Shown here: positions 25,292 through 37,200 of the stretch, in pieces
How positions within the stretch are numbered: position 1 is the first letter of the stretch
How the letters are laid out: the number at the start of each line of letters is the position of its first letter
Assembly (NCBI GenBank): GCA_003254885.1
Contig: QANT01003415.1
Coordinates: 1 to 64,000, forward strand
Direction of reading: 5' to 3'
Origin: Purshia tridentata
Taxonomy: Eukaryota; Streptophyta; Magnoliopsida; Rosales; Rosaceae
DNA: 64,000 bases
Notes under the pieces: generated by a model
What the model was told of the DNA's origin: nothing
The model's database searches: none
What the model saw: only the letters and a program-made list of their open reading frames with translations
Position numbers and translations under genes: made by a program

Positions 25292-28200
25292 TATATATAT
25301 ATATATATATAAAGGTTAAACCAGTATAACATTACAACTTCTGAGAAAGAAAATCGAATTTTAGTTGTTGGAACAAAAGACTATCCTTTCATTGTACTTA
25401 TTTATAGAGAGATTCTTGTCTACAACAGAATTCCTGGGAGACCAGCTTGAGCTTACTGTCAAACTAGCTTGTACAATGTCAGCTTTCTCTCATCCCTTAC
25501 ACAAGACACTTCTTGAACAGAGTCCATTTTCACATGATAGTAAAATTATACAGCAAACTTAACCCTATTATCCAACCTCCTAAACTGACAGTATGTAAGA
25601 AAGCCATTCTTTTTTTTGGGTTTGAGAAATAATTAAAATACAAAGCGAACTGCACAATTTGGTCACTGTAACAGCATGGAGACATGTGCAAATAGAAACA
25701 ACTAAAAACAAAAAACCAAAAACAAAAACCAAGAGCAACCGATCTTATTTAACACCACATGCCATATACTTTTGTAGCCTATGATGTTACTATGTAGCAT
25801 ATGGGTAGGTTACTAACTTACTATAACAACCACTCAACTCACCATAAATAGATAAGCAACTTTAGTGTTAGATCTTTGTCTTAACATGCACATCAATTAA
25901 ATTAGAAGTTAGAACTACTCATAGAACAAAGGGGGTCCTCTCAAATGATGATGTGCATACAAACACAACTCAGTAGAGTCAACTCCAACTAGTCAAATTA
26001 TCATCAGAGCATACAGAAAAAGGAAACCAAGTCTTTAGAAAAATTGGAGGTCTTTTGATCCTAGACCCACACCAATACATGAAATTTATCATCATGGACA
26101 ATTGAGAATTCTGGATCTTCACAACTAACAAAATCAAATATGAAAGAAATCTATACAAAACACAATGGTATCAAGAAAAACCTTGAACTAGCAGTGCGCT
26201 GTTCAGCAATGACCTTTCTCCGGCTTCGCCGCCAAAATGTAGTTGCAATGTTGGGTTCACTGTGTGAGAAACTGAGGGAAATGAAAGAGTGATTTAATAA
26301 CAAACATCTCATAGTTGACACATTTTAGAGGTTTGAAATCAAGCAGATGACCAAATTCAATAGAACAAACCTAAGGGAAAATGGATGAAAAAAAAAACAC
26401 GCGAACACACAATAATAGGAAGGCAGAGTAAAAGTCATTTATGAATTACAGTTGAACTTGTCCAGACAGGAAGTATAAATTACCTCAATTTTCTTTCAAG
26501 GGAGGCAGTAGGTCGCAACATCATATTTCGTAATGAAGGACCTGCTACATTCGAGGGCACATCAAATCTCCCTCGGAACTGAAGGCTCTCATCTTTTTCA
26601 GCACTGCAACAGAAAAAATAAAACATAACTAACCAACTTTGTACAGCATGCTTGCACCAAGAACATCAAGCATCACAAGTTCCATACAAATTCAGAATTT
26701 GCATGCCCCATCAGCTAACCTGTCAGGATCCACTCTCTCTGAAAATCCATATAGAGGACTGTTTGGTTCTAATGGTGAATCACAGGAGTCATTTTCAGCA
26801 GAATCACTCTCCCCTGCTGCAGAAATATGGGTCATAAAAATTGCCTTGGTTGATCGGGGAAACAGGTGGCCAGGAAACCGCATTAGGTCGACCAATAGTT
26901 CAACAGAGTTCATCACAACTATCACAGACATATGCTTATATGAGTCTACACACTCAACAGCCCCATCGTTAGGCAAACCCTGATAGAAAGCGGGGAAAAG
27001 AGGAAAAAGAAAAAGGAAAAGAAACACAGCTTTTCAGATACTTGTACCACTGGTGTTTGCCAAGCGCTTTATAACATATTTTGACAACATCCTTATCACA
27101 TAACTAAAAATGATAGAATGCCCGTAAGAAAAAGAAAGCAAGCAACTAGAGCAGTTAGCCCAGATAATGAATTAAAAGCTTACCACCATTAGCCTACTTT
27201 CTAGACCTACAGTATCTGCTAGAACTTTGAATAAGATTGCCCGAGGACGGCATGAACCATGCTTTATTTGCCCCAGTAACTGGACTCCTCGATTCTCAAA
27301 CATGTGGGAGGTTTCCTCTAGTGCAGCTTTTGCTGGACTGTCTAAGTTTGGCCGCTTATAAACATCTGAAACCTGTGTAGGCATTGGCGTTCAAACAAAG
27401 TTGAATAATTTTCTTAATAATTTAAACAACAAGAAGGTTCTAAACAAGGATCCCTCTTTTCAAGGAAAGAAAGGGATAGCATGTGGACCCTCTTGTTCAC
27501 AAGGTAACGTCAGAAAAACAAATAACATTCTCACCAATCCAGCAATCTTTTTTATCATTGCAGCTGGATTTAATCCTTTCACAAGTGCCAAAATCAGTTG
27601 CTTCAGCATGGACAGCTTTTTGTCTTTTGCTTTATCTACAAGAATGATATCAGCTTTCAAACCCTCTGCCTCCAGTACATGGAGCTCATCAAGAGTAGGA
27701 ATATCTTCAAAGATCTCCTTGAGCCTTTTATCCTGTACATTATCACATTAATTAATTGAAATGATCAACTGCCAGGTACTGGTAAACAAGTTTAAAGTAT
27801 CCAATATGACCATGAGACTAATTACAAGTACAGAGCAGATCATCCAAATAACAGTACTAAATCAGGGGTACATTACGAATACTTCACTTATCTGCATGCA
27901 TCTATTACTAGAACTTGTGAGTAATCCATGTTAATGTCTTCTCATTTTTTAGGAAAGAGGAAAAAATCAATCAAATTGTTTCTTGTAAATTGTTTTAAAA
28001 AATAAGGGTAAATAGCCATTTTGCTCCCCATACTATTACGCTTGTATCAGTTTGCTCCACAGACTTCTAATTTGGAAAATTAAGGACTCAAACTTTTTCA
28101 CTTTTGCTAATTAAGGACTTTTTCGTCAATTTACACATTTTTCATCCAAATTTATATTTTTATAGCACCATGTAAAGTCCTTTTTTAGGGCAAATGATCC

Positions 28201-28940
28201 CTTTCATTTAAAACTTACCATTTTTTCTCATGCATCATTTTTCTTTCCTTCATTTCTTGCTAAATTTATATGAAAAATGTATAAATTGACAGAAAGTCTT
28301 CAATTGGCAAAATAAAAAATTCAGAGTCCTTAATTTTCTAAATTAGAAGTCTGGGAAGCAAACTAATATAAGTGTAATAGTTTGGGGAGCAAAATAGTTA
28401 TTTACTCAAAAAATAATCACACACAAAAAAAAAGGCAACAAGAGTGCCCATCCAGAGCACCTACAACCAAATTTAATAATCTGTCAAATCAAATCTTCCA
28501 ATTAAAGGAAAAAGTCAACCCAAAATTATATATTTAAAGTAAGAAAAAAAAAAGTACGCGCCACATTTTCTTCACAACCTCATCCATCTCTGACACCCAG
28601 GTTCCAACATCAATTAGACAAGAGTAATAGGAAGCAACAATAACAGCAGCAATAAATTATCAGCACTAACAAAATAACAACTGATTCTCACCGGAATGAC
28701 GGAATAGAAACCGTTGGGAATCCGTTCAGAAAGCATTCCACTTTGCCATAGAATTTGTGATGCTTTCTGAGGTGACAGCACATCTTGCTCCAAACTTCTA
28801 GGTGAATCCGTATTACTCAAGGTCTCTTCTTGAGAACCCAAAGAAACAGATCCAAATTTTTCAATGAAATCTGAAGGCCACCATGAAGCATTTGGAGGCC
28901 CTTGCCCTGCTGGCCCTGCATCATCTCGTGTCTCCTCCAT
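14474..28940 (-). CDS. SIS8: Raf-like MAPKKK with EDR1 domain, SIS8-like
   Basis: Sixteen coding exons fit in phase: 28692-28940, 27535-27732, 27184-27372, 26720-26979, 26484-26603, 26182-26271, 23014-23109, 22217-22303, 20109-20223, 17918-18146, 17603-17726, a 20-nt micro-exon (17437-17456 or 17176-17195), 16876-17032, 14845-15130, 14669-14741 and 14474-14556. They give 791 residues. The N-terminus (MEETRDDAG, then SWWPSDFIEKFGSVSL) leads into an EDR1 domain (about residues 80-300, e.g. ENRGVQLLGQIKHGSCRPR). A Ser/Arg-rich linker follows, then a C-terminal kinase domain with the Gly loop GIGFFGEV, VAIK lysine, HRDLKSAN, DFG, the APE motif as APELI, and the end RLLDCEYSLC. This is the CTR1/EDR1 group of plant Raf-like kinases. 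SIS8 was found through sugar insensitivity in Arabidopsis. All catalytic residues are present. Compared with remembered orthologues, two residues (Ser-Asn) are missing in KGLN|PAAMIKK, and no exon was seen for a short segment between QKS and DQLSSQKA. The name SIS8 is from memory, whereas the family is certain. Confidence 0.92.
16021..16385. mobile_element. MITE with 'agggttaaat' terminal inverted repeats in a kinase intron
   Basis: The left end 'agggttaaatatgttt' and right end 'aaacatatttaaccct' are perfect inverted repeats. A 7-bp target duplication, 'actcatt', lies at 16014-16020 and 16386-16392. The interior has repeated 'aaatttggttttcatggttt' blocks in both orientations. The 365 bp lie between the kinase exons 14845-15130 and 16876-17032. 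The target length fits Mutator-like or hAT-like MITEs, so superfamily is left open. Confidence 0.9.
16508..16830 (-). mobile_element. Possible 5'-truncated LINE (L1-like) 3' end
   Basis: Read on the minus strand, the sequence ends 'cttaatgaaagtctgtttctcat' and then a poly-A of about nine. It contains 'tggacatcttgtccac', also seen as 'tggacaacttgtcc' in the fragment near 24660-24900. This layout is typical of plant L1 3' ends. No protein domain is visible and no target duplication was found. Confidence 0.35.
17065..17566 (-). repeat. Tandem duplication carrying two copies of a 20-nt kinase micro-exon
   Basis: Unit one is 17065-17325 and unit two is 17326 to about 17566, an offset of 261 bp. 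They differ by a few bases and by the length of a poly-A run that holds an unresolved base at 17234 in unit one. Each unit contains the micro-exon for RLRHPN (17176-17195 and 17437-17456) with the same acceptor (TGGGTTTCCAG) and the same donor (GTACTTTCTG). The rest is intron. Confidence 0.95.
24300..25060. repeat. Three degenerate copies of a roughly 200-250 bp unit in a kinase intron
   Basis: The block 'gatacaagtattttgaaaaattga ... ccagatctctctaccttg' recurs near 24354, 24536 and 24934, each followed by 'actatcccaagttctc' (24453, 24609, 25029) and, in part, by (AC)n stretches. The middle copy is interrupted at about 24660-24900 by a LINE-like 3' end. All lie in the 3 kb intron between exons 23014-23109 and 26182-26271. 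Confidence 0.75.
24660..24900 (-). mobile_element. Possible LINE (L1-like) 3' fragment
   Basis: On the minus strand the fragment contains 'agtggacaacttgtcc' and ends with 'attcagtgaaaatatatttc' and a run of A-rich sequence, like the fragment at 16508-16830. Family assignment rests only on this arrangement. Confidence 0.3.
25199..25310. repeat. Compound (GA)n(TA)n microsatellite with one unresolved base
   Basis: Two successive (GA)n(TA)n blocks of about 50 bp each with an N at 25257, in the intron between kinase exons 23014-23109 and 26182-26271. The N suggests that array length was not fully resolved in assembly. Confidence 0.98.
28006..28407. mobile_element. Mutator-type MITE with 9-bp target duplication in a kinase intron
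   Basis: The left end 'gggtaaatagccattttgct' and, on the other strand, 'gagtaaataactattttgct' form long imperfect inverted repeats continuing through 'ccccatactattacgcttgta'. A perfect 9-bp target duplication, 'aaaaaataa', flanks it at 27997-28005 and 28408-28416. The 402 bp lie in the intron between the first two kinase coding exons. Confidence 0.93.
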
Positions 28941-31400
28941 GTCTTTAGATATTTGAAATTCAAAACCATTTCGCCCTCACTTCCTACCCCATAAAAGATG
29001 TCTTCAACCCTAAGAGTAGTCCTTAGAGACAAAAAAAGCTACAAGATTCAAATTTACCGACTTCTTCAGGCTGGAGGCCATAAGACCTGCATAAGAGAAC
29101 AATGTCAAAGTTTGACATCAAAGTAAAAACAATTCAGATCAGAAAGTCATAATTTTTAACTAAATGAATCACCAAAAGGGGAGCAGAAAAACCAAGAAAA
29201 GAAATTTGACATCTCAATCAAGTAAGATTTTGTCAAAGTATGAAAAAATCTTGTTAAAGAAAAAATACTGCAACAGATATGCTAAGTACAGTGGAAAGTA
29301 TAGCAGCTAAAGCAAAGGATAAGTACTCTTGAAAGCCATAGTGCAACCTCCTCATCAGTATATTCAATGAATCAACAGGTATATTAAGCGTCTCTTTAGG
29401 CTTATACTGCTGGATATCACTTGTTAAAAGATAAAAAGGAAATGAAAACAACCCATTCAATTTTCTCTTAACTCCATCCCTTGATATATATTTTTACCAA
29501 TCAGCAAAGACATAATGAATTTATTTCTAAATAAGTTATACTAGAATTTGTATATGATAAATGTAACAATAAACAAATTAAAGGAAAACTGTAATTTACT
29601 ACTATGTTATACGGGTTTAATAAATATATATTTTGACATCGTATAAATCATTACAGTAAAATTCAAATGATCCACGGCTATTAGAATGACATTCCTCCGT
29701 CAATAACATGTGCTCTCATTTATATGTACATGCTACTGGGACACCTGGTAAACATGAGATTAAGAAAAAAGGAAATGAAAAATGAGAAAAAATTTATCAT
29801 ATACTGGGAAAGAAGGAAGTTTTTACAAGAGAGAAGTGTTGACAGTGGGGAAAGCTAATGAAGGGAGATACCATGGAAGGTAGTGGAAACCTGACAAGCT
29901 AGATGGATCCATTAATTGACAAATTTACCTTATATAGGCAGTGTATCGAGGGTTTTTTCAAGTTTCCATACTTGCTTTACAATATTTGTAGGAATTCAAG
30001 AAATTAAATATGACAACAGGGCATATGGGAAACTCTTGTAACAAACCATTACTCCATATCCTAGGTACAAAATTAGTCTTACACACCTAAAAATGCCACA
30101 AACACATATTGTATAAATTTAGAATCAAAATCATGATTGACGCTTCCAAAATTATCAAGCAAAGCCTCAATGTTCTGCTACAATTTCCATCATCTTTTTC
30201 CAGACTTGGCATCTACATCAATCAACCTCTTATTCAGTAACTATTCGGTCACCTCAGATTTTAATGAAAGTGGAAGACACCTTGAAAAAACTGAAAGCAA
30301 TTACCAACAATAAACACTTTCTCTAGTCACATCAACTCGTACGTAATATACTAGAGTGAACAATAACCAACCAACATAGCCAGCTGTGGTGCTGCCAAAC
30401 TTGACTTCCAGTGTTAAACCTCAATCAAATTGAAAGCAATAAAGCAAAGCTAAACAATTTCCCAAGCCACAACAGCTAGTAAGAAATACACTGGAGTAAA
30501 ATCAAAACCTCAATGACGCGTCAATTGCAAAAGTTAACCCCCTTAATATTAGACATTTTTAGCATAACTATCCTCTTCTTTTTTTTCCCATTCCTCGCGT
30601 CGCACCCATTGCCACCAGATAAGTGCATACTAGGAGACAAGAGTGCCTCTCGATGAACACAATCACTTCATGAGAAAACCATGTCGTCCTAGCAAAGCCA
30701 ACCTTATAATTGCCTCCTCCAAGTCAATTTTTTCCTTTTACATCCCAACTGGCAAAGCCCGAACAAAAACTGGGACTTCTCGCCAGCACTAAGATACAGT
30801 AAGTAAAGAACTTAGCAATCACCAGCATGTCCACAAATTTCAGATACCCCACCTCTTAGTCTCACAGATGCTTCAAATTCATAGAAGGGAAGCTTAAGCA
30901 TTCGATTCAAAGATATCCCAATACTCCAAGAAGACCCAATTACACAATGCTTCCCCTCAGTCACTTCAAATCGCCAATACAGTCACACTTGAGCCCCACA
31001 TTTCTATGCAAATCTAAATCTAGCTTCCCAGAATCAATGAAAACCCAACCCCACATCCCACAAACAACGAAAACAACGATTTCACACAAAAACAATGTAG
31101 GATCACTGAAAAATATAAAATCATAACAAAACTTAAAATAAGAAGAAAAAAATGCAAAATATTACCGCCAGCAGATCCAAGAATTCGACTCCCAATCCCC
31201 CTTTATATTCAGTAGCATTTGAATCTCAATTCTATCTCATCCCTTCGTCAAAACCCTCTCAAGCTCGCACAGAAACCACCAAATCTGTGTATTTTAATTT
31301 TTACGTATACGCATACAAAGATGGAGGACCAGAACGACTACTGATATGAGGGAAATGAAAGACGGGATAGAACCTCTACACAATTTATATATAGAGAGAG
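28941..31400 (-). other. 5' untranslated region and leader intron of the Raf-like kinase
   Basis: A donor at 31165 (CTGCTGGCG|GTAATA) and an acceptor at 29087 (TTATGCAG|GTCTTATGG) suggest a leader exon of about 31166-31395 and a second leader exon or exon part from 29086 to the ATG at 28940, with a 2.1 kb intron between. The proposed start lies beside 'atatatagagagag' near 31390. No gene is seen inside the intron. Between 29086 and 28940 there are upstream ATGs, unless a further small intron (donor at 29055, GTCG|GTAAAT; acceptor before ACATGG) removes them. Confidence 0.55.
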
Positions 31401-32750
31401 AGTGTGTGTGTGTGATGCAAACAAGGAAATCTTGAGAGAGAGTGAAACTGTGAGTCACGTGCAGAGCGAGGGGGGATCTGGAGACCTCTCCCCGACAGCC
31501 AGCTGGCAGAAGGGTGGCTCACCAACATCCACACACCTTCATCCGCGTGAATCACCCTTTTCCCTTTCTCTTTCTATTTATTTTTGCATTTAAATTAATT
31601 CTAAATTTAAATAAAGAGGGACAAATAAATTAATTAATTAATTAATTAATTAAATAAAAATAAGGGTTAATGCGACGCAAAAAGTAGAAGAAGATGTAAA
31701 TGGCCAAACAACAACCACAACCAAACACACTAGGGTGGACCAAATGAGTCAAAATACTCAATACCCTATGGGCTGTAGCCGCTTAGTCTGCTTCAAACTT
31801 CAAGGCATTCAACACGTGCCCCTTATTTAATTAGGTCAAGTTGGTGAACTCAGCTACCTACTAATTTGCTTGCTAATCTTTCAAATTTCGATCCTCTCTA
31901 ATTTCATATCATTCTATTTCTTCTACAAACTGCCAAACTAACTCTCCACTCATGACTCATCCCAAAGTTATTACATGTAACGGTTAACATTAACTTTTTT
32001 TCTAGCAATATATATAAAATTTAATTTTATAACATGCAGCTCACATATATATTGTGAAAATAAAGTTTTATGTAACCGTTACATATAAAAATTATATATA
32101 TGATATAATGTATTTATCATTTTTTACCGGTCATTTATGTGTCAATTAGTTATTCATATATAGTAAGAGTTTTTTTTCGTGTAGACAAATATCATGCATA
32201 AATGATTATAAAATGTTGATGTATTTAAAATTCATGTCTATTGCATGATGCATGTAGCGCATAAACGATTATCACGCGTAAACAACTGTTAATTTTTTAT
32301 GCAAATATGATTCTTGAACATTCATTGCTGCTGTCAGTTTGTTAACATTCACTCATATATACATCAATTTGTGTATTAGTCTGTATTAATTGTGGTGTGG
32401 ATGTGTGACCATTTTTGGTATTGATGCATTATTTTTCCAATTAAATGAGTTTTTTGTCATGTATAATGAGCTTTATGGTTGGTTTATTAATACTGATATA
32501 TTCCAAAATTAGATCAGATTTTACATGTGAATGACTGAATATGGTAACTAACACTGTTAAGAGTTAGGCTGAACAATACATCAGCCCACCTTTCAATCTT
32601 CCATGCATTCTTAGGCTGGCAGACCCGCCCATCCAAAATTATAACAAGAAGCTCAAATTCAAAACAAAGATGGTCTTTGGCCTAAAAAACAAAGATGGAC
32701 ACGTGGCACTGTGTATCTACTACGTAAGCATTTCAGACGAAAAATATAAG
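31401..32750. other. Divergent intergenic region, no gene seen
   Basis: Upstream of the kinase leader. It has GT and GA microsatellites near 31395-31420 and a (TTAA)n run at about 31629-31655. The 63-codon frame from 31402 begins in the microsatellite and has no support. Confidence 0.5.
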
Positions 32751-32899
32751 GCTAATTACAATTTACATTCATAAAATTTGGGGTGATTCATAAGGTTTGA
32801 CACTATGTATATGGTACTATTAAATTAGACGTAAAATACTGACGTGTTATGTACCTAGATTTCTAAACAAAATTAGAGACCAATGTTTAAGGCCAACAT

Positions 32900-33190
32900 G
32901 GTTCCTTTTAATCAATTTAACATATAGTTCGAAAGATCAAGGCCTTATTAGCAAAAAAAAAAAAAAATGTAAAGCTTTGATCATCTTCATTGGATTCACC
33001 CAACTTGTGAACTTACAAGTGAAAGTATTAACACTCATTATCTTAATTTATAGTAATTAAATAGTATGAGAGAGGTTTTTGTTTTTTGTTTTTATCAATT
33101 GCATATCACTATATGGACTGGATAATTAATATTTAAGTTTGGACTAAGTATATAACTAGTATTTAATTTTTTTTAAAAAAATTAGGGTGT
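32900..33190. repeat. Dispersed repeat, paralogue of 49480-49632 plus 52457-52570
   Basis: Shared blocks in the same order: 'aagatcaaggccttatt', a poly-A run, 'ggattcaccc', 'ttgtgaactta', 'agtaattaaata', 'tatcaattgcatatca' and 'aagtatataactagtat'. The copy at 49.5-52.6 kb is split by a Mutator-like element, while this copy is uninterrupted. Family is unknown and no coding sequence is seen. Confidence 0.75.
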
Positions 33191-34146
33191 TACTCTGGAT
33201 CCGTCCCTGCCCATGACTTTAAATATAAGAATATATTTATATGATGACATTGTACGCCAAAAAGTGATTTGGATTGTCTGTCTTGTTTCCTTGTAAAGAT
33301 GGTACCAGGATCCAATTTTAACATTTGAATACAATCTCTCTTTTCCTACTTTTTTTCCTTTTACTCTGTAATCAAAAGTTGAGATTAGAACTTGGTACCA
33401 GTCTTACAAAGAAATAAAGTAGAAAATCTAAGTCCGCCAATGAAATTATTATATATGCCTAAGACGTTTGACCACCAATCACAACAAACCAAAATATGAA
33501 AACAAACGACCACGCGAGCAATTTGAATATGAGCAGTACCTAATGCAGTGGGGTACTAATTAGACCCATCCAAAGAAAAATCACTGGTCTTGAAAATTGA
33601 TACAAGTGCTACTCTGCCATATTATCACGAACAATTAGTTAGATTCCATACAAAACTTGTCAACCCACAAGGAATATATCTTTTGTTCATGGAAACTACT
33701 AATAACACGAAAGAATGGTACACCCACACCTTCCACGTGTTAAGCTCTAAAGCCACTACAAGTTAAACTCACATCGAATTAGAGGTTCCTTGAACCTTAC
33801 AACTCTAACAGAATGGACCAAATATATTCAAGAATATTCTTATATGATGTAAGTATGAGAGAGTTTCTTTGGGGAATACCACACTATTGTCCCTACGATT
33901 ACCTAATCGTTCTTAGTGATGGATCTTAGAAGTGGAAGCTCTACCCCACCACTCCCAGTAGAAGAAAGATAAAAGACTTGGAGTATAGGAAGACTTGCCA
34001 AATAAGGAGAAGCCCTCTCATAACATTTTTAAGCCAATAACGTAAGGAAGCAAAAAGACCTTTTTTCTTGTGTGCTGGTACATTTTGGGCTTTTCTTTTT
34101 TTAACCAAAACATTTTGGGCTTTTTTCCTCAAATAAAAGAGAAATA

Positions 34147-34260
34147 TTTTGCTCATCAATGATAATCATTATTACTATACTAGGTGGTTGACACGTGTAA
34201 TTGGAGGGACACGTGTTAACCACCTAATGCTCCTCACTACCTTTTTGTCATGAGCAAAAT
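34147..34260. repeat. Fold-back sequence with two G-boxes in its inner arms
   Basis: The inner arms are 34181-34198 (taggtggttgacacgtgt) and 34209-34226, complementary at 17 of 18 positions around a 10-bp loop. Outer arms 'attttgctcat' (34147) and 'atgagcaaaat' (34250) are also complementary. Each inner arm carries ACACGTGT. It may be a small MITE or a regulatory palindrome. Confidence 0.8.
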
Positions 34261-37200
34261 AACACTCCAAATAAGAATGAGTCTTTCTCCTTTAGGGGAG
34301 AATGTATGGGTAGTAAGCTGGGTAATCCATTGAGGAAGACTCAATTTTCTAGGAATTTCGGCTCTCTTGGATTTGGGATGCTTCGAGTCAATTTCATTAG
34401 CTACAAGGTTGGTTGTTCTTTTTTTTTTTTTTTTTCCTTTCATTTATCATTAGGATTATGTGCCTTTTGATGATATCTTACTCTTAAACATAATAATTAA
34501 ATAAACCTCGGTTTCTCAGAATATGTTGATCAAATAGTATGGCTATTTTATGGGTTAATTACTCAAACTCTTTTCTAAAAGCCTCCAACCCATTGATTTT
34601 TTAGTTCATAGATTAAGCCCAATTTCATAAATTGCAGCCACTCATGATTAAAACATACCTAATAAGTATATCATTGTTGTTTATTTATCCAAACTCGATG
34701 AATAACACACACAAGTGACAGTGGCACAACGTGCCTGCATATGTGAAAGAGCTTAGAACCATTTTTATCCACAGAGAAAAAAAAACAGGATGGGCCTGGC
34801 CAAGATAGAATACCCAAAAGGGTTTTATTAAGCCCATAATTTTTCTTTCCGATGTTCTTTTTTCTGAGTAGTTTTCATTTTTCCATTACGCTCAAAGCTA
34901 CTATTTTGGAGGCATTGCACAATTGCACCAATGTCCTAATGCAAAAGAAGCCACATATATATCGATCTCATGGCTTTTGGTTGCCCTGTATAGTATGGCT
35001 TTGTATGAATGCATTTAGTGGGATATGTAGGAATAAAACTTCTATGTAATGGATAATAGATTGTTGTATTTCATACGAGAAATATAAACACATATATTTG
35101 TGGAGCAAAACTTATCTTAGTTATCTATAACAAGTAACGAGTGTATATATTTATGTGTTTATTTTTTTTATTACGTGATAAAATAAATACACAATAAATA
35201 TATATTTTAGTTTTTCCTCTACACAATATGTAAACTTTAATTTTCTCACCTACAAAAGTTAAATCATATGCTAAATAATTGGTGGGATATTTATTGCACG
35301 TCTGTCATGGCCTCATGGCATGCTTTATGATATTCATTTACTTGTTTGTTTCTCAGTTTTGCATGGTTTCTCTTTACACGTGTTCATAGAGAGGATAATA
35401 GGGTGTCACGTGAGTTGGCCACTCATGCAAGGCATCTGACTTGTTTATTCCTCTTCTTTTCTGAAGAAAAAAAAAAGTTTCAAAAAAGACATACGTGCAA
35501 CTGGTTTATGTAAATGTCGGCTATAACTAGTCAATAGTTGTCAATACTAATCCCAGCGAAAAGTAATACTTTTTGAACATGAATTGCCAGTATGGGTGAG
35601 GAGGGGGGCTGCGCTGCGAAAAGTATTAACAAATGCATGCAAGGGGCATTTGGGACAATTCATGTCCAAAAGTTCTATTTTCTGCTAAAATTAGTGTTGG
35701 GTGCTATAATTGTAAATCACTCATGCAAACGTGCTATTTATTTTTATTTCTCATTTCTTTTTGTGTCTATATATATAATTATACCATTTATAGCCTAGTT
35801 TGATGTGTAGAATCGAATAGATTCATGTGTATTTCTAACTTGGTATAGGAAAATAGGAAGAAGATAAATTTGGTTACAAGGAAAATTTTATTCCTTCAAA
35901 TCCTAATAAAATGGTGGGAGGTAGTGGGAATAAATTTCCCCTTATTGCTAAACCATTTTTATCTCATATTTTTCTTTCAAGTAGAACACATCCTTTATAT
36001 TTTTTTTTTGAATGCACTTGAATTTAGTTATTTAACCTATTCAATTCAATCATATGCATTAAACAAAGTCTTCTTAAAGTGAAGATTTAAGTAAAATATT
36101 GTAAGCCAAACTAGTCGATTAATTCATTTTCAACTTTAATATAGAAGATAACTACATATTAAATATACACAAACAAAATAAGTTTACCAAAGTAAGTGAT
36201 ATAGAACTTAAAAGGTTGGACTTGGACTTATGAAATTGGGCTAAATATTTGAGTCTTAATTAGATGGACTACATTCAAAATAAATAGTAGCCTAGTGAGT
36301 AGCTCCACCACTGATAACTTATAATGCTGAATGATTAAATGTTTGGTGTTAAGTATTCGAATGCTCTAAGAAAATCTACCAAACATTTAAAAGTGAACTA
36401 AGTCAATTTTTGTGTGTGAAATGTTTGCCTCATTTTATGCATGGGTGGCCTCCCTCGTCCTTTTCTCTCAATGACTTAATTGTTTTGTTTAATTTCCTCT
36501 TAAAATTATCTTAAAAGAAAGAATCATATATAGAATTTTGATACAAGTGATTTACAAAGAAACAAATCTTCCTATGATGGCAACCCAACACCACCAGGAT
36601 CACTATGTTTGGATAAGCAATGCCAATTGCCAAGTATATATATCAAAGTAGATATTTCATGCACACATCATACGACCCCAATAATTCACAAAAGGCAAAT
36701 GAACTGCCAGCAAATGAAGAGGCAAAAAGAAACAAAATAATTTAATCAATAAAACAAAGAACAAAAAATATATGGGCCTCTCGAGGCTTCACTTTCTCCT
36801 TTTCACACAGAAATTGACATTCCAATGAATCAAATAATGTACGACTCTGCGTCGGTCCAGTCGTATAAACACGACCTTCACACTTTTTTTATGCAATGTT
36901 CATTGTCCTCACATGATCCTATGCCAAGTGACACATTAACTAATCCAATAAAGAAGAAGTAACCTACAATTTCTCATACACCTTTCTTATTCAATATTAT
37001 TATTAAATAAAAGTACAAAACTTTCCAAAATGATGTGGTATATGTAATAATGTAAAATTTAAATCATAAAAATGCTCAGTAATAATGAACTGGATGCATT
37101 GTTCTTCAATTTAAATCATTTAAATGAGCATTATATTCAAACAAAAAAACACATTGTATGTATTCGTATGTTTTTAATGAATGACATATCAGAATTCTTA

